Positions 17,901 through 26,154 of a DNA stretch of 64,000 nt are shown here, piece by piece. Source of the DNA: an uncultured Flavobacteriales bacterium (GTDB lineage: Bacteria > Bacteroidota > Bacteroidia > Flavobacteriales_D > Crocinitomicaceae); assembly GCA_905480145.1 (NCBI GenBank), contig CAJQPA010000003.1, forward strand, positions 28,763-92,762, written 5' to 3'. The notes below the pieces were generated by a model that was given only the letters and a program-made list of their open reading frames with translations, ran no database searches and was not told the origin of the DNA. Both the position numbers and the translations under genes were made by a program. Positions within the stretch are counted from its first letter, which is position 1, and each line of letters starts with the position of its first letter.

Positions 17901-20300
17901 TCCATTGTCAAAACCTGTGCATGTGCTTGGTGATTCAGCAAATCCAATTGACAAAGGTGATGGCTCAGAAATTCCGTAATTCATAAACGTATAACACCCT
18001 TGCGCATCCGTTACTTCAACCGTATGAATCATAGCCGACAAGCCTGTTATAGACATCACATCATTTTCACCTGTGCTCCAATCAATTGAATAAGGTCCGA
18101 CACCATTGTTTATTGTTAGGTTTGCTTCCCCTGTTAAATCCCCACTGCACAATGGTGAAACAGTATTAACCAAAATCATAAACTGATCACATGGTGGCTC
18201 ATTTATGAGAACACTGTCCATTAAAATGCATCCGTTGTCGTCCTCAGCAGTTAAAATATACCAACCCGCCATTAAATTAGTTAACGAAGGTGTTATTTCT
18301 AAGTTGGACCAGCTGTAATCAGGTGTTCCAAACCCTCCAGATATATTTGATTGTGCCGTTCCATTTGATCCCCCTTCGACAGTGACATCCGTGTGAAGCA
18401 TAGTATTGATCAATGCGTCTGGTTCAAAAACAGAAGCAGTTTGTAAGGCAACACATCCATTACCATCTGTAACAACCACCTCATAAATCCCGGCTGGTAA
18501 ATTAGACGCAACAAGTGTCGATTGAGTGTTATAGTCATTCCAAGCTATTCCATAGGGTCCTGTTCCACCAACAGTAGAAATTGTGGCAGTACCTGTACTG
18601 TCAGAATTACATAAGACATCTGTAGATGAAGAATTAAGAATAAAGCCTAGACATTGAGGTTCGTTGACAACGACACTTTGTTCATGAACGCAACCATTGT
18701 CATCTGTAACAACTACATCGTATACACCATAGACCAAGCCAGTTTCTGTCGAGTTCGTTCCGCTGTTACTCCACAAATAATTATAAGGCGATGAACCTCC
18801 TGAAGCAAGAACAGTTGCTGTCCCGTCAGCACCACCATTCGTTGTAGTCGGAGTACTTGACAATGTTAAATCAATTTCAGAGGGGGAAGTAATTGTGATT
18901 ATATCCATAGATTCACACCCATTATCATCAATAATCGATAAAGAATATGTTCCTATTCCCAATGTATTATTAGAAGTAATGGTTCCATCAGACCAAGCGT
19001 AAGAAAACGGAGCTAAACCACCTGATACAACTGGTGTAAATATTTGTTCCCCACCATAACAGCCAAGAACAGCATCTGTAAGATCCGTCGATATAGTGTC
19101 AATATAAAATAATTGAACATCATCAGAGTCATCAACACAACTGCTTCCTGCTCCAACAGAGGTATATGTGAGGATTACAAAACCTGCGTTAATTTCAGCT
19201 GCAGTTGGTAAATAAGTAATTATTGAATCCGAAGCTGAAGGAGAATATGTTCCATTTCCTCCCGTCCAGTTTCCTCCTGTAGCATATTCTACGGAAGCTG
19301 ATAAACTAGCAAGAGGAGCATCCGCACATAAAATTTGATCCAAACCTGCCGAAACAATCGGTGGATTCGTTTCTTGGACAGTAATCGAAGCTGATACTCC
19401 TTCGCAGTAGCTCATTTCATAATTTCCATCTCTTGCTTCGACAGTATAAGTTCCAGCAACAGAAACATTTAGTATTGGATCAGTTCCAACTACATTAAGT
19501 GACCCATCATACCAAGTGTAAGAATAATTTCCATCTCCACCTGTCGCTAAAGCCGTAATGTCTACATTACCAGAAACGCAAAATGAAGGGTTTGTTGGTA
19601 AAATACTGACTAAGAGTGAGTCTTGTATCGTAAACAATACGGTATCGCAAAAAATCAAATTACCTAAACAGTTATCCAAAATTGGATATCCACAAACTTT
19701 GTACTCAATATTTGTTGGAACAAGAGGATTTGGAGAAAAAATTGGATCTCCACAATCAGTGCAACTTAATAAATAATCATATTCCCCTGGCGTTCCTGGA
19801 GAAATTGATTGCCAGGTAATTGAATTTTCATCTACTCCAGCTGAGAATACAGGCTGAACACAATTTAATGGAACTTCTTGGTCTTCTGGAAAAGTTGGTT
19901 TAGATACACTAATCAGTGTATAATTTCCACTATCTGTTCCTGGTTTGCAAAACGTTAATTTGAATGGGCCTGTATCAGACACACAAATTGTATCATTTAA
20001 ATTATTCAATGGTCCACAATCTAGTTGCCAGTTTAAGCTACCAAAAGCTCCAGCACCATCATAATCAAAGAAAATACCCGCTGCATTTGGATGAAGGGTA
20101 ATTTCAAATTGAATACAATTCTCATTTGGATCAACAGTGCAACATAGACCTTCTCTATCAAGAGCATCCTCTTCAAATAACACCCACGTGGTATCTGGAT
20201 TCGCCGAAAGATCAATAATGTACAAGGGTACATTTGCATCACATTGAGCGAAGCCAAACATTGGCAGAACAAGCAAGCAAATAAATAATATTTTTTTCAT
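14997..20300 (-). CDS. Giant SprB-repeat surface protein with type-B T9SS C-terminal domain
   Basis: 1767 residues from the ATG at 20300, which yields a clean signal peptide (MKKILFICLLVLPMFGFAQC); an upstream start at 20324 only adds eight residues. After a 240-residue N-terminal region and one Ig-like unit there are about 16 SprB-type repeats of 75-90 residues. Their pattern is C-x-G-x(3)-G-x-[ID]..GG..PY.Y.WS.G...L..G.Y.V.V.D.NGC..., each ending in a -EP-/TEPTAL linker. Two adjacent units are nearly identical. The last 85 residues (PSAFSPNND, VYNRWGNIVYE, YFV, STYVHIKKH) form a type-B (gliding motility-associated) sorting domain. Likely a cell-surface adhesin or gliding-related filament secreted by T9SS with its PorP/SprF partner. 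Confidence 0.92.
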   Translation of the reverse strand: MKKILFICLLVLPMFGFAQCDANVPLYIIDLSANPDTTWVLFEEDALDREGLCCTVDPNENCIQFEITLHPNAAGIFFDYDGAGAFGSLNWQLDCGPLNNLNDTICVSDTGPFKLTFCKPGTDSGNYTLISVSKPTFPEDQEVPLNCVQPVFSAGVDENSITWQSISPGTPGEYDYLLSCTDCGDPIFSPNPLVPTNIEYKVCGYPILDNCLGNLIFCDTVLFTIQDSLLVSILPTNPSFCVSGNVDITALATGGDGNYSYTWYDGSLNVVGTDPILNVSVAGTYTVEARDGNYEMSYCEGVSASITVQETNPPIVSAGLDQILCADAPLASLSASVEYATGGNWTGGNGTYSPSASDSIITYLPTAAEINAGFVILTYTSVGAGSSCVDDSDDVQLFYIDTISTDLTDAVLGCYGGEQIFTPVVSGGLAPFSYAWSDGTITSNNTLGIGTYSLSIIDDNGCESMDIITITSPSEIDLTLSSTPTTTNGGADGTATVLASGGSSPYNYLWSNSGTNSTETGLVYGVYDVVVTDDNGCVHEQSVVVNEPQCLGFILNSSSTDVLCNSDSTGTATISTVGGTGPYGIAWNDYNTQSTLVASNLPAGIYEVVVTDGNGCVALQTASVFEPDALINTMLHTDVTVEGGSNGTAQSNISGGFGTPDYSWSNLEITPSLTNLMAGWYILTAEDDNGCILMDSVLINEPPCDQFMILVNTVSPLCSGDLTGEANLTINNGVGPYSIDWSTGENDVMSITGLSAMIHTVEVTDAQGCYTFMNYGISEPSPLSIGFAESPSTCTGFDNGTIDMTINGGTYPYVSYLWSNGQSTEDLINLPEGSYSVTIQDVNGCSESNSILLTDPDTVKVTYVVSHVTCFEGTDAAIDITVTGGTQTYSYDWSNGAVSEDLSGIDVGGYILSVTDGNSCGLSNPMTILVSEPTLVVADDIVINCPVPGDTQTQVDVIPNGGNGNYAISTDGGTLYGAYGDYSLLLNINQNYDIVVKDINGCLSQTYPISIDPSLVIDDVTFNVCYGVGDTDETISVNVSGGTADYLISTDNGVSFGLSGVYSALLPINTSYQIVAQDTKGCLSEAYAIVLPDVFAASATITSNYNGEDISCNGFTDGEATATASGGTGVYSYLWNDGTITPMNGGLSATSYSVTVEDAAGCQIVDNVTLTEPTALTQSFTTAAYASGDNISCNGLSNGSIDYSFSAGSPGYVYEWSTVDGSGLSASAEDQSGLSAGTYDVLATDLNGCTLSSSITLTEPTALTQSNTPFTYASGDNISCNGLSNGSIDYSFGAGSPGYVYAWSTVDGSGLSASAEDQSGLSAGTYDVLATDLNGCKLSSSITLTEPTALTQSNTPFVYPSGDNITCFGYDDGSIEYTVGGGSGGYVFDWTSADGSGIVNGNEDQENLTAGTYNVTATDINGCFVSETITLTEPITAVQSYTTSVYSSGDEISCFGFNNGSIDYNIAGGSTDYTFDWDNDGTGDNNDTEDLSNLIAGTYTVIVTHVNGCKTTHSIILNEPDSLMLSSVITDASCFNFDNGSIDVELTGGSEPYNYNWSTSETTQDINGLTDGIYTVGIIDENGCAQYGTYTLTEPDSLIITLESPVNFHNHNITLFGENDGSIDATVQGGTQSYSYSWSNGDVTEDIDGLAGDVTYTLTVEDALGCLANASIELTQPLNLELPSAFSPNNDFSNDTYLIRGIDAYPDNTFQVYNRWGNIVYETTGYNNTWGGENMNGEVIPDAVYFVLLEINGGEIERSTYVHIKKH
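16243..16764 (-). repeat. Two tandem near-identical 261-bp SprB units
   Basis: Copy A is 16243-16503 and copy B is 16504-16764, in frame (87 codons each). By eye they differ at about six bases over the first 240, then diverge in the last 20. Both encode the DNISCNGLSNGSIDYSF unit. Flanking repeats in the same gene are far less alike, which points to a recent duplication or gene conversion. Confidence 0.9.
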
Positions 20301-20671
20301 GTTTAAAATATTTTCGTTTAACAAAATGAAATATTAACAAATTAAACTCCGGCCAAACTCATCAGAAGGACTATAATTTTTTAATAATTCTTTTATTCCC
20401 TCTCTTTAGGGATTTTAAATTTAACGGCAAAAATAACAACTTAATCGATAAATTACCATGTTTCGTCTACAAAATATTATTTAGCGTCTTTGAGTGAATA
20501 TTTGTGCATTTACAGATCGGAAACCCGTATTTGTATCTTTGAATTTCATTTTTAACTCTTTGTGAGTTGCCGCACCATTAACCATATTCCTTGTTTAAAT
20601 GTAAACACAAAAATAGGTGATAACCGTACTTCATAACATGACATTAGTCATAATAAAAAAAGATATTCGTC
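20301..20671. other. Gene-free intergenic stretch upstream of the giant gene
   Basis: About 370 bases with no convincing gene. A -7-like TATTTTTG lies on the minus strand at 20428-20435 and could start the giant gene with a leader of about 120 nt; no -33 is seen. A plus-strand TATCTTTG is at 20534-20541. A small perfect inverted repeat, TGTTTA-4-TAAACA, is at 20592-20607. Confidence 0.4.
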
Positions 20672-20743
20672 ATGAAAGATGATGTGAAAAAAGAAATAAA
20701 TCTACTAATTGACAAACTAAAAAACACACATAATAGCTTCTGA
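20672..20743 (+). CDS. Possible 23-residue micro-ORF ending in a terminator
   Basis: ATG at 20672 opens 23 codons rich in Lys, Asp and Leu (starts MKDDVKKEINLLIDKLKN), fitting a single amphipathic helix. The TGA lies inside the loop of the following hairpin. There is no Shine-Dalgarno sequence and no clear promoter, so this may be chance or part of a small RNA. Confidence 0.25.
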   Translation: MKDDVKKEINLLIDKLKNTHNSF

Positions 20744-20757
20744 TTATGTGTGTTTTT
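20719..20757. terminator. Strong bidirectional intrinsic terminator
   Basis: Arms AACACACATAAT (ending at 20734) and ATTATGTGTGTT (from 20743) pair perfectly around an 8-nt loop; A- and T-runs flank both sides. It ends the tRNA-Ser transcript on the minus strand and any plus-strand transcript through the micro-ORF. Confidence 0.9.
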
Positions 20758-20773
20758 TTTTATCTTTTACTTG

Positions 20774-20858
20774 CGGAAAGAGGGGGATTCGAACCCCCGT
20801 TACATTTCTGTAAACACGCTTTCCAAGCGTGCGCGTTCAGCCACTCTGCCACCTTTCC
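20774..20858 (-). tRNA. tRNA-Ser, anticodon GGA
   Basis: 85 nt with a long variable arm typical of Ser. The acceptor arms GGAAAGG and TCTTTCC pair with one G-U. The anticodon stem CACGC/GCGTG encloses the loop TTGGAAA (anticodon GGA, reads UCC/UCU). The variable stem is TTACA/TGTAA, and the T arm is GGGGG-TTCGAAT-CCCCC. The discriminator is G and no CCA is encoded. A -7-like TAGTTTTG on the minus strand (20928-20921) may be its promoter; a terminator lies 17 nt downstream. Confidence 0.97.
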
Positions 20859-20964
20859 TAACTATAATTAATTACAATTCACCATTAAAAAAAAGAGCCA
20901 ATTCTTGTAATTAGTGGGGGCAAAACTACATAAAGTTTATTGAATAATGACCCTATAAAATTAT

Positions 20965-21990
20965 TTATATTGACATTTCTCCCCTCAAATTTGACGAGAG
21001 TAATTCATTAATTGATAAACTTGATGAAACCATGTCCAATGACAACATTAGCTTAGTTATAGCAGCTTCGTAGGTCATGTCAGCACCACTAATAACTCCT
21101 AAATCATTAAATTGAGAACTCGTTTTGTAAAGGCCTTGTCTGACTGACCCGGAACTGCATTGGGTTAAATTAAGTACAACTCCACCCTCATTCATGAATT
21201 TTGATAATAATTCTTTAAATACTCTTGAAGAAGGAGCGTTGCCAGCACCAAATGTCTCAAGAAGAATACCATCAACTTTATCTCTATTAAAAAAAGTCTT
21301 ATATAGCTCAAAATTCATTCCTGGGAATAGTTTTAAACTAACGACTTTCGAATTAAAACTCGTATTCAAACTTAATTTTTCACTCCTTGAACGATATAAC
21401 TTAACATAGTTATACTTAATCTCAACTCCAGCCGTGCACAAAACATCATAATTTGGAGATTTGAATGCCTCAAAATTTTCAGCGGAATGTTTTGTACTTC
21501 GATTCCCCCGGAACAATTGATAATCAAAATAAACCGCAACTTCTTGAATTAATGGCTCTCCATCCTTTTCTGAAGTTGACGCAATTTCTATTGCTGTTAT
21601 CAAATTCTCTTTGCCATCCGTTCGAATGACTCCAATCGGTAATTGAGATCCAGTAAGAACAATCGGTTTTCTAAGACCGTCGAACATAAAACTCAAAGCT
21701 GATGCTGTATAGGACATTGTATCCGAACCATGCAGAACCACAAACCCATTATAACTATCATAACTTGATTGAATCAACTTTGCTAAGTCAATCCAGTTTT
21801 TTGGTTGAATTTCCGAAGAATCGATTGGCTCATTAAGACTCATTGTATCAAGTTCTACATTCAGTCTTTTTAATTCTGGAACATGATCATATATTAAATT
21901 AAAGTCGACGTTCGATAAATGACCAGATACCGGATCCTTTATCATTCCTATTGTACCTCCTGTATATATGACTAGTATTCTTGGTTTCAT
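20965..21990 (-). CDS. ansA: Asparaginase, type I (cytoplasmic-type)
   Basis: Hydrolyses L-asparagine to aspartate and ammonia. 341 residues without a signal peptide. The nucleophile loop is YTGGTIGM near residues 9-16, and the second catalytic triad region is VVLHGSDTMSYTASALSFM near residues 84-102; GSQLPIGVIRTDGKENL follows. The sequence resembles E. coli AnsA. Its ATG overlaps the tatD stop by 4 bases (ATGA), giving translational coupling. Confidence 0.95.
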   Translation of the reverse strand: MKPRILVIYTGGTIGMIKDPVSGHLSNVDFNLIYDHVPELKRLNVELDTMSLNEPIDSSEIQPKNWIDLAKLIQSSYDSYNGFVVLHGSDTMSYTASALSFMFDGLRKPIVLTGSQLPIGVIRTDGKENLITAIEIASTSEKDGEPLIQEVAVYFDYQLFRGNRSTKHSAENFEAFKSPNYDVLCTAGVEIKYNYVKLYRSRSEKLSLNTSFNSKVVSLKLFPGMNFELYKTFFNRDKVDGILLETFGAGNAPSSRVFKELLSKFMNEGGVVLNLTQCSSGSVRQGLYKTSSQFNDLGVISGADMTYEAAITKLMLSLDMVSSSLSINELLSSNLRGEMSI

Positions 21991-22754
21991 AACGAGAATA
22001 ATTCTTTAGCATTACTTGTAGTTACCTTTTCTACATCTTTCAATTTCAACACCTTTACATCAGCCAGTTTTTCTGCAACATGCAATAAATATGAAGACTC
22101 ATTTCTTTTTCCCCTAAAAGGAACTGGAGGTAAATATGGTGAGTCAGTTTCTAGTATTAAATGCTCTAAATCAACATCCTTTATGACTTCATCTAGTTTG
22201 GAATTTTTAAATGTAATAACTCCACCTATCCCCAATTTAAAGCCACCATAACTCAAAATTTTCTCAACGTCTTCTTTAGAACCGGTGAAACAATGAAAAA
22301 CACCTCGTAAAGAATCATCATTGAGTTCATCTAAAACCTCATAGATTTCTGTAAAAGCTTCTCTTGCATGAATAACTATGGGTAAATTTAATTCTTTTGC
22401 CCATTGCGCCTGCATCGAAAAAGCTTCTCGTTGAGCACTCACAAAGGTTTTATCCCAATACAAGTCCATACCAATTTCACCAACTGCTATGTATTTGTTC
22501 TCAAATAAATCCTTACGTATTATTTCGAGATTCTCTTTCCAATTTTCATCAATTGACCCAGGGTGAAGCCCCATCATTGGAATACAATTATCTGGAAATT
22601 CACTGACCAATTCCTTCATTGGTTGAATTGAAGCAACATCAATGTTTGGAAGTAAACATAATTCAACTCCTGCATCTATTGCCTTTTGAACAATTTCTGT
22701 TCTATCTTCATTGAATGATTCACTGAACAAATGTGTATGAGTATCGATAAACAT
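21987..22754 (-). CDS. tatD: TatD-family metal-dependent hydrolase
   Basis: TIM-barrel deoxyribonuclease/hydrolase of the TatD family, 255 residues. The metal ligands are in order: DTHTHLF at the start, GEIGMDLYW, VIHAREAF, FHCFTGS and LETDSPYLPP. Role in DNA quality control is known for relatives. It lies 10 nt after the outer-membrane-like gene and overlaps ansA by 4 nt. Confidence 0.94.
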   Translation of the reverse strand: MFIDTHTHLFSESFNEDRTEIVQKAIDAGVELCLLPNIDVASIQPMKELVSEFPDNCIPMMGLHPGSIDENWKENLEIIRKDLFENKYIAVGEIGMDLYWDKTFVSAQREAFSMQAQWAKELNLPIVIHAREAFTEIYEVLDELNDDSLRGVFHCFTGSKEDVEKILSYGGFKLGIGGVITFKNSKLDEVIKDVDLEHLILETDSPYLPPVPFRGKRNESSYLLHVAEKLADVKVLKLKDVEKVTTSNAKELFSL

Positions 22755-22764
22755 GTATATGCGA

Positions 22765-23514
22765 TTAGAATAAAGAAATACTCAATCCGAATTGGATTAA
22801 ATTTAATTGTGTACTCTCTTTGTTTAGAAAGATTGAATTTAAATTATAACTAGCGTAAAGCGCCCAGTTTCTTAATCCAAACCTAACATGTGTCGAATAA
22901 ATTAATTTGCTGTTATTGGGGAAGCCATGTCTCCTATACACTACTTTATGACCATCATATTTTCCAACGGTTTTTTCTGTCAATCTCAATTGATACCCAA
23001 TTTTACCACCCAAATGTACTTTCAAATGTTTCCAGCTTTTCTTTCTAAACCTAACTTCCAAAGGAACGGAAAAACTGTTTCCCACTAAACTTCTTTTTTT
23101 GGGAGAGAAACCAGTAGATGCAATTGGTATCAGAATAGTTGTCTTACTGCCGTCATCACTAACTAGCATTTCGTCGTGTCTAATGTTAAATATTTGATGA
23201 GAAATTCCCCATCCGAATGCAATCGTGTTCCCTTTCACCAAAGGAACATCAAACATTAAATTCGTATTTAGACCTAAAGACAATGGTGGGTTTTTAAAAG
23301 GATCTCTATCCCCAATCCAATCGTTATAAGTAATGTCGAAAATCAATCGATCGTACTTATTAGGTTTTCCTGGTTTAGCTGGTCTCATGCCTGTATAGAA
23401 CCACATCACACCCGGTCTAAAACGAGAAATTTCGTTCTCTCCTTCTCCATCATATTGAGAAAGTGAGTTAAAACTAATTCCAAGTAATCCAAGAAATATT
23501 ATTAGCCTAATCAT
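22765..23514 (-). CDS. Outer-membrane beta-barrel-like protein, uncharacterised
   Basis: 249 residues with a signal peptide (MIRLIIFLGLLGISFNSLSQ). The mature part shows alternating hydrophobic strands and aromatic belts (WFYTGMRPAKPGKPNKYDRLIF; FGWGISHQIF; VHLGGKIGYQLRL; NWALYASYNLNSIF) and ends in Phe (LIQFGLSISLF), as in outer-membrane barrels. I cannot assign a function. It overlaps galE by 8 nt and precedes tatD by 10 nt, so a galE-tatD-ansA operon is likely. Confidence 0.7.
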   Translation of the reverse strand: MIRLIIFLGLLGISFNSLSQYDGEGENEISRFRPGVMWFYTGMRPAKPGKPNKYDRLIFDITYNDWIGDRDPFKNPPLSLGLNTNLMFDVPLVKGNTIAFGWGISHQIFNIRHDEMLVSDDGSKTTILIPIASTGFSPKKRSLVGNSFSVPLEVRFRKKSWKHLKVHLGGKIGYQLRLTEKTVGKYDGHKVVYRRHGFPNNSKLIYSTHVRFGLRNWALYASYNLNSIFLNKESTQLNLIQFGLSISLF

Positions 23515-24535
23515 TTTTCAATTTTAATTCCCAATTCCATGAGTCTATTATTGCATCTCTGGCACTTAAATTGGATTTCCAATTTAGTAAGTTAAAGGAT
23601 TTTGTAACATCAGCAAAAATTTCAACGACATCACCCGCTCTGCGCTCCCCAAATTTCCAATTCAATTTTAATCCAGAAATCTCTTCGAATGTTTCAATTA
23701 CCTCTAAAACACTTGTTCCCTTTCCCGTGCCAATGTTAACGTTTTCTACGATCGGGTTCTCTTGCTGAGCAAGCCATTCGACACCTTTCACGTGAGCATT
23801 CGCCAGATCTAATACATGAATGTAATCCCTTACACATGTGCCATCAATTGTATCATAATCATTACCATTAACCGTGATTGATGGGATTTTCCCAATCGCA
23901 CATTGTGTCACTACTGGAAGTAAGTTATTCGGTTTACCAATAGGGAGTTCTCCGATTAAGGACGACGCATGAGCTCCAACGGGATTGAAATACCTTAAAC
24001 ATAGGATTTTCATATTTACACCACTGGAAATAACATCTTCAATAATTTCTTCCCCTATTCTTTTCGTATTTCCATAGGGTGAATTTGCGGGTTGTATTGG
24101 AGTATTTTCAGTCACAACTTTAGAATCCGTTGGCTCTCCATAAACAGTGCAAGAAGAAGAAAAAACAAAATTCGAAACATTAAATTCAATAGAAAGCTCC
24201 AAGACATTTATTAATCCAACTATATTATTACGATAATAAGAAAGTGGAGAATCAACAGACTCGCCGACTGCCTTATAAGCTGCAAAATGTATAATACCCG
24301 AGAATGAAAACTCTTCAAATACTTTTTTTAACGCGACTCTGTCACATACATCAATTTCTCTTACCTCGATAGATCTGCCAATAATTTCCTCTATTCCCGA
24401 AACACTCGATTTTTGAGCATTTCTAAAATCATCTACAATTATTGGATTAAATCCATTTTGAATTAAATCGACAACTGTATGAGAACCGATATACCCGGCA
24501 CCTCCTGTCACTAAGATATTTTTGGAATTATTCAT
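23507..24535 (-). CDS. galE: UDP-glucose 4-epimerase
   Basis: Interconverts UDP-glucose and UDP-galactose for envelope polysaccharides. 342 residues, normal length. The NAD motif is GGAGYIGSHT; catalytic residues are in SSSCTVYGEP (Ser/Thr) and SPYGNTKRIGE (YxxxK). Substrate residues follow (LRYFNPVGAH; DYIHVLDLANAH). A -7-like TAACTTTG on the minus strand (24547-24540) lies only 5 nt before the ATG, which would give an almost leaderless mRNA. Confidence 0.95.
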   Translation of the reverse strand: MNNSKNILVTGGAGYIGSHTVVDLIQNGFNPIIVDDFRNAQKSSVSGIEEIIGRSIEVREIDVCDRVALKKVFEEFSFSGIIHFAAYKAVGESVDSPLSYYRNNIVGLINVLELSIEFNVSNFVFSSSCTVYGEPTDSKVVTENTPIQPANSPYGNTKRIGEEIIEDVISSGVNMKILCLRYFNPVGAHASSLIGELPIGKPNNLLPVVTQCAIGKIPSITVNGNDYDTIDGTCVRDYIHVLDLANAHVKGVEWLAQQENPIVENVNIGTGKGTSVLEVIETFEEISGLKLNWKFGERRAGDVVEIFADVTKSFNLLNWKSNLSARDAIIDSWNWELKLKND

Positions 24536-24603
24536 TCAACAAAGTTAAGAGAATTAGTGTTTAAACTTAAATACCGATTCTAATTATTTCCTAATTTTGA
24601 TCC

Positions 24604-24810
24604 ATGGAAGAAAAAAAACAGATTGATTTCAAGAAATTCACATCTCCTTCTAGTTCAAAAATGTACCTATTGAAGATTGCATTCTATATAATCGTACTTG
24701 GCGGGCTAATCTATTTGATGAAATCAAAATTCAATCCAAAAACTAAAACAATAGATGACTCAACCAATGAGATTCAAAATATTACTATCGACACTTCAAA
24801 TACGCTTTAA
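24604..24810 (+). CDS. Small single-pass membrane protein, uncharacterised
   Basis: 68 residues: a charged N-terminus with KKQIDFKKF, one membrane helix (YLLKIAFYIIVLGGLIYLM, about residues 21-39) and a hydrophilic Thr/Asn-rich tail. No family recognised. A TAATTTTG element at 24592-24599 lies just before the ATG, and a strong terminator follows 5 nt after the stop. This supports a real monocistronic gene despite its size. Confidence 0.6.
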   Translation: MEEKKQIDFKKFTSPSSSKMYLLKIAFYIIVLGGLIYLMKSKFNPKTKTIDDSTNEIQNITIDTSNTL

Positions 24811-24814
24811 AATT

Positions 24815-24850
24815 AAAAAGCCTCCGTTTCAATTGAAATGGAGGCTTTTT
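24815..24850. terminator. Bidirectional intrinsic terminator
   Basis: AAAAAGCCTCC (24815-24825) pairs with GGAGGCTTTTT (24840-24850). The inner TTTC-AATT-GAAA extends the stem. It serves the small membrane gene and the convergent lipoprotein gene. Confidence 0.93.
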
Positions 24851-24869
24851 AATTTTTATGGTTTATTAT

Positions 24870-25409
24870 TTAAACCTTCATTCCTTTAACAACACGATCT
24901 TTACGCTTCGTTTTCTGCAATTTTTTCCTAACTACTTGTAAGTATGCTGTCCCACTGCTTGGAGTAGCAAGATACATTTCGTTTGCATAATTAATTGTCC
25001 CTCCATTTTGGCCATTGTTCCAGTCTGCTGACAAATAGTATTTATTTGATGGCGACGAAGCATTTCTTTGAACAAATGTTAAAGTCCTTCCTGTTCCATT
25101 TTCAAACCTCACAATCAATGAATTGTTTTCTCCATATCCTACAAAAATACATTCTGTTCCTAGTGGAATAATAATACGGTCTTGTTCTTTATTTGACGAA
25201 GAAACCAATGTTCCATCTGAATCTGTACCAAGGTCACCTGACTGCTTATTTTGTTCTAAAATAATCGTTGCAGATGTTATGAACTGTACTTTTTTCATCG
25301 TTTGCTCAGAGTTCAATCCAAACTCATCTCTTACTTGATTATTGTATGGTACTTTTGTCCCACAACTCGCTAATAATATCCCAACAAAGGCAACTAATAC
25401 GTATTTCAT
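24870..25409 (-). CDS. Predicted lipoprotein, uncharacterised
   Basis: 179 residues with a lipobox (GILLASCGTK; Cys16). The mature part is a beta-rich domain with Ser/Thr/Asn stretches and a basic C-terminus (RKKLQKTKRKDRVVKGMKV). No family recognised. A -7-like TATATTTG on the minus strand (25431-25424) lies about 15 nt upstream, so the gene probably has its own promoter, divergent from the metallo-hydrolase. Confidence 0.7.
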   Translation of the reverse strand: MKYVLVAFVGILLASCGTKVPYNNQVRDEFGLNSEQTMKKVQFITSATIILEQNKQSGDLGTDSDGTLVSSSNKEQDRIIIPLGTECIFVGYGENNSLIVRFENGTGRTLTFVQRNASSPSNKYYLSADWNNGQNGGTINYANEMYLATPSSGTAYLQVVRKKLQKTKRKDRVVKGMKV

Positions 25410-25423
25410 CTTTCTTTTTTTTA

Positions 25424-25431
25424 CAAATATA
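25424..25431 (-). promoter_or_regulatory. -7 element for the lipoprotein gene
   Basis: TATATTTG on the minus strand matches TAnnTTTG. The nearest TTTG upstream is 14 nt away, shorter than the usual 19-21. Confidence 0.45.
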
Positions 25432-25459
25432 ATGATTCATCCTTTCAAAAATAATGCCC

Positions 25460-25493
25460 TTTGTGTTAGAATAGCAAAAACATCCTATTTTTG
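25460..25493 (+). promoter_or_regulatory. Bacteroidota-type promoter for the MBL-GT4 operon
   Basis: TTTG (25460-25463) and TATTTTTG (25486-25493) with a 22-nt spacer; the ATG follows 15 nt after the -7 box. Confidence 0.6.
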
Positions 25494-25507
25494 TAGAAAA
25501 AACATTC

Positions 25508-26152
25508 ATGGCAGTCTCGGTTCAAAAATTCACTTTTAATCCATTTCAAGAAAATACTTACATCGTTCACGACGGAGTGAGCTGTGTTATTATTGACCCA
25601 GGGTGTTTTGAAAAAAGAGAGCAAGATGAGTTGTTTTCGTTCATTGAGAACAACTCATTGAAGCCAGTTGCCTTACTTTTGACCCATGCGCATGTCGATC
25701 ATGTTCTAGGATGCGCATCAGTACTTTCAAAATTCGATGTTGATTTTTACATTCATGAAAATGATCTTGAAACTTTAAAAGCTGTACCTAATTACGCTCA
25801 CGCATATGGTTTTAAAGGCTACCTACCTCCGAAAGAACCTAATAAAATCTTAAGAGGTGGCGAACAATTAAGCTTTGGTGATATTAAATTTGATGTCAAA
25901 TTTACTCCAGGACATTGCGTTGGACATGTCGTTTATTATAATCAAGAAAATAATTTTGTGATTAATGGAGATGTTCTTTTTGCTGGTAGTTTTGGGCGCG
26001 TGGATTTGCCCGGTGGGAGCATGAATGTTTTGAAAGAATCAATTTTCAATGTGATGTTCAACCTTCCTGATGAAACTCTTGTTTATTGCGGACATGGCGC
26101 AGAAACAACAATAGCAGAAGAAAAGCGCTCTAATTACATCTTGCAGTTTTAA
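25508..26152 (+). CDS. Metallo-beta-lactamase-fold hydrolase (glyoxalase II-like)
   Basis: 214 residues. Di-metal site motifs are complete: THAHVDHVLG (residues about 59-68), PGHCVGHVVY, NGDVLFAGSFGRVDLPGG and YCGHGAETT. It resembles YcbL/GloB-type thioesterases but lacks the C-terminal GloB substrate domain, so it is a short hydroxyacylglutathione hydrolase-like enzyme of unproven substrate. It is cotranscribed with the glycosyltransferase 2 nt downstream. Confidence 0.9.
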   Translation: MAVSVQKFTFNPFQENTYIVHDGVSCVIIDPGCFEKREQDELFSFIENNSLKPVALLLTHAHVDHVLGCASVLSKFDVDFYIHENDLETLKAVPNYAHAYGFKGYLPPKEPNKILRGGEQLSFGDIKFDVKFTPGHCVGHVVYYNQENNFVINGDVLFAGSFGRVDLPGGSMNVLKESIFNVMFNLPDETLVYCGHGAETTIAEEKRSNYILQF

Positions 26153-26154
26153 GA

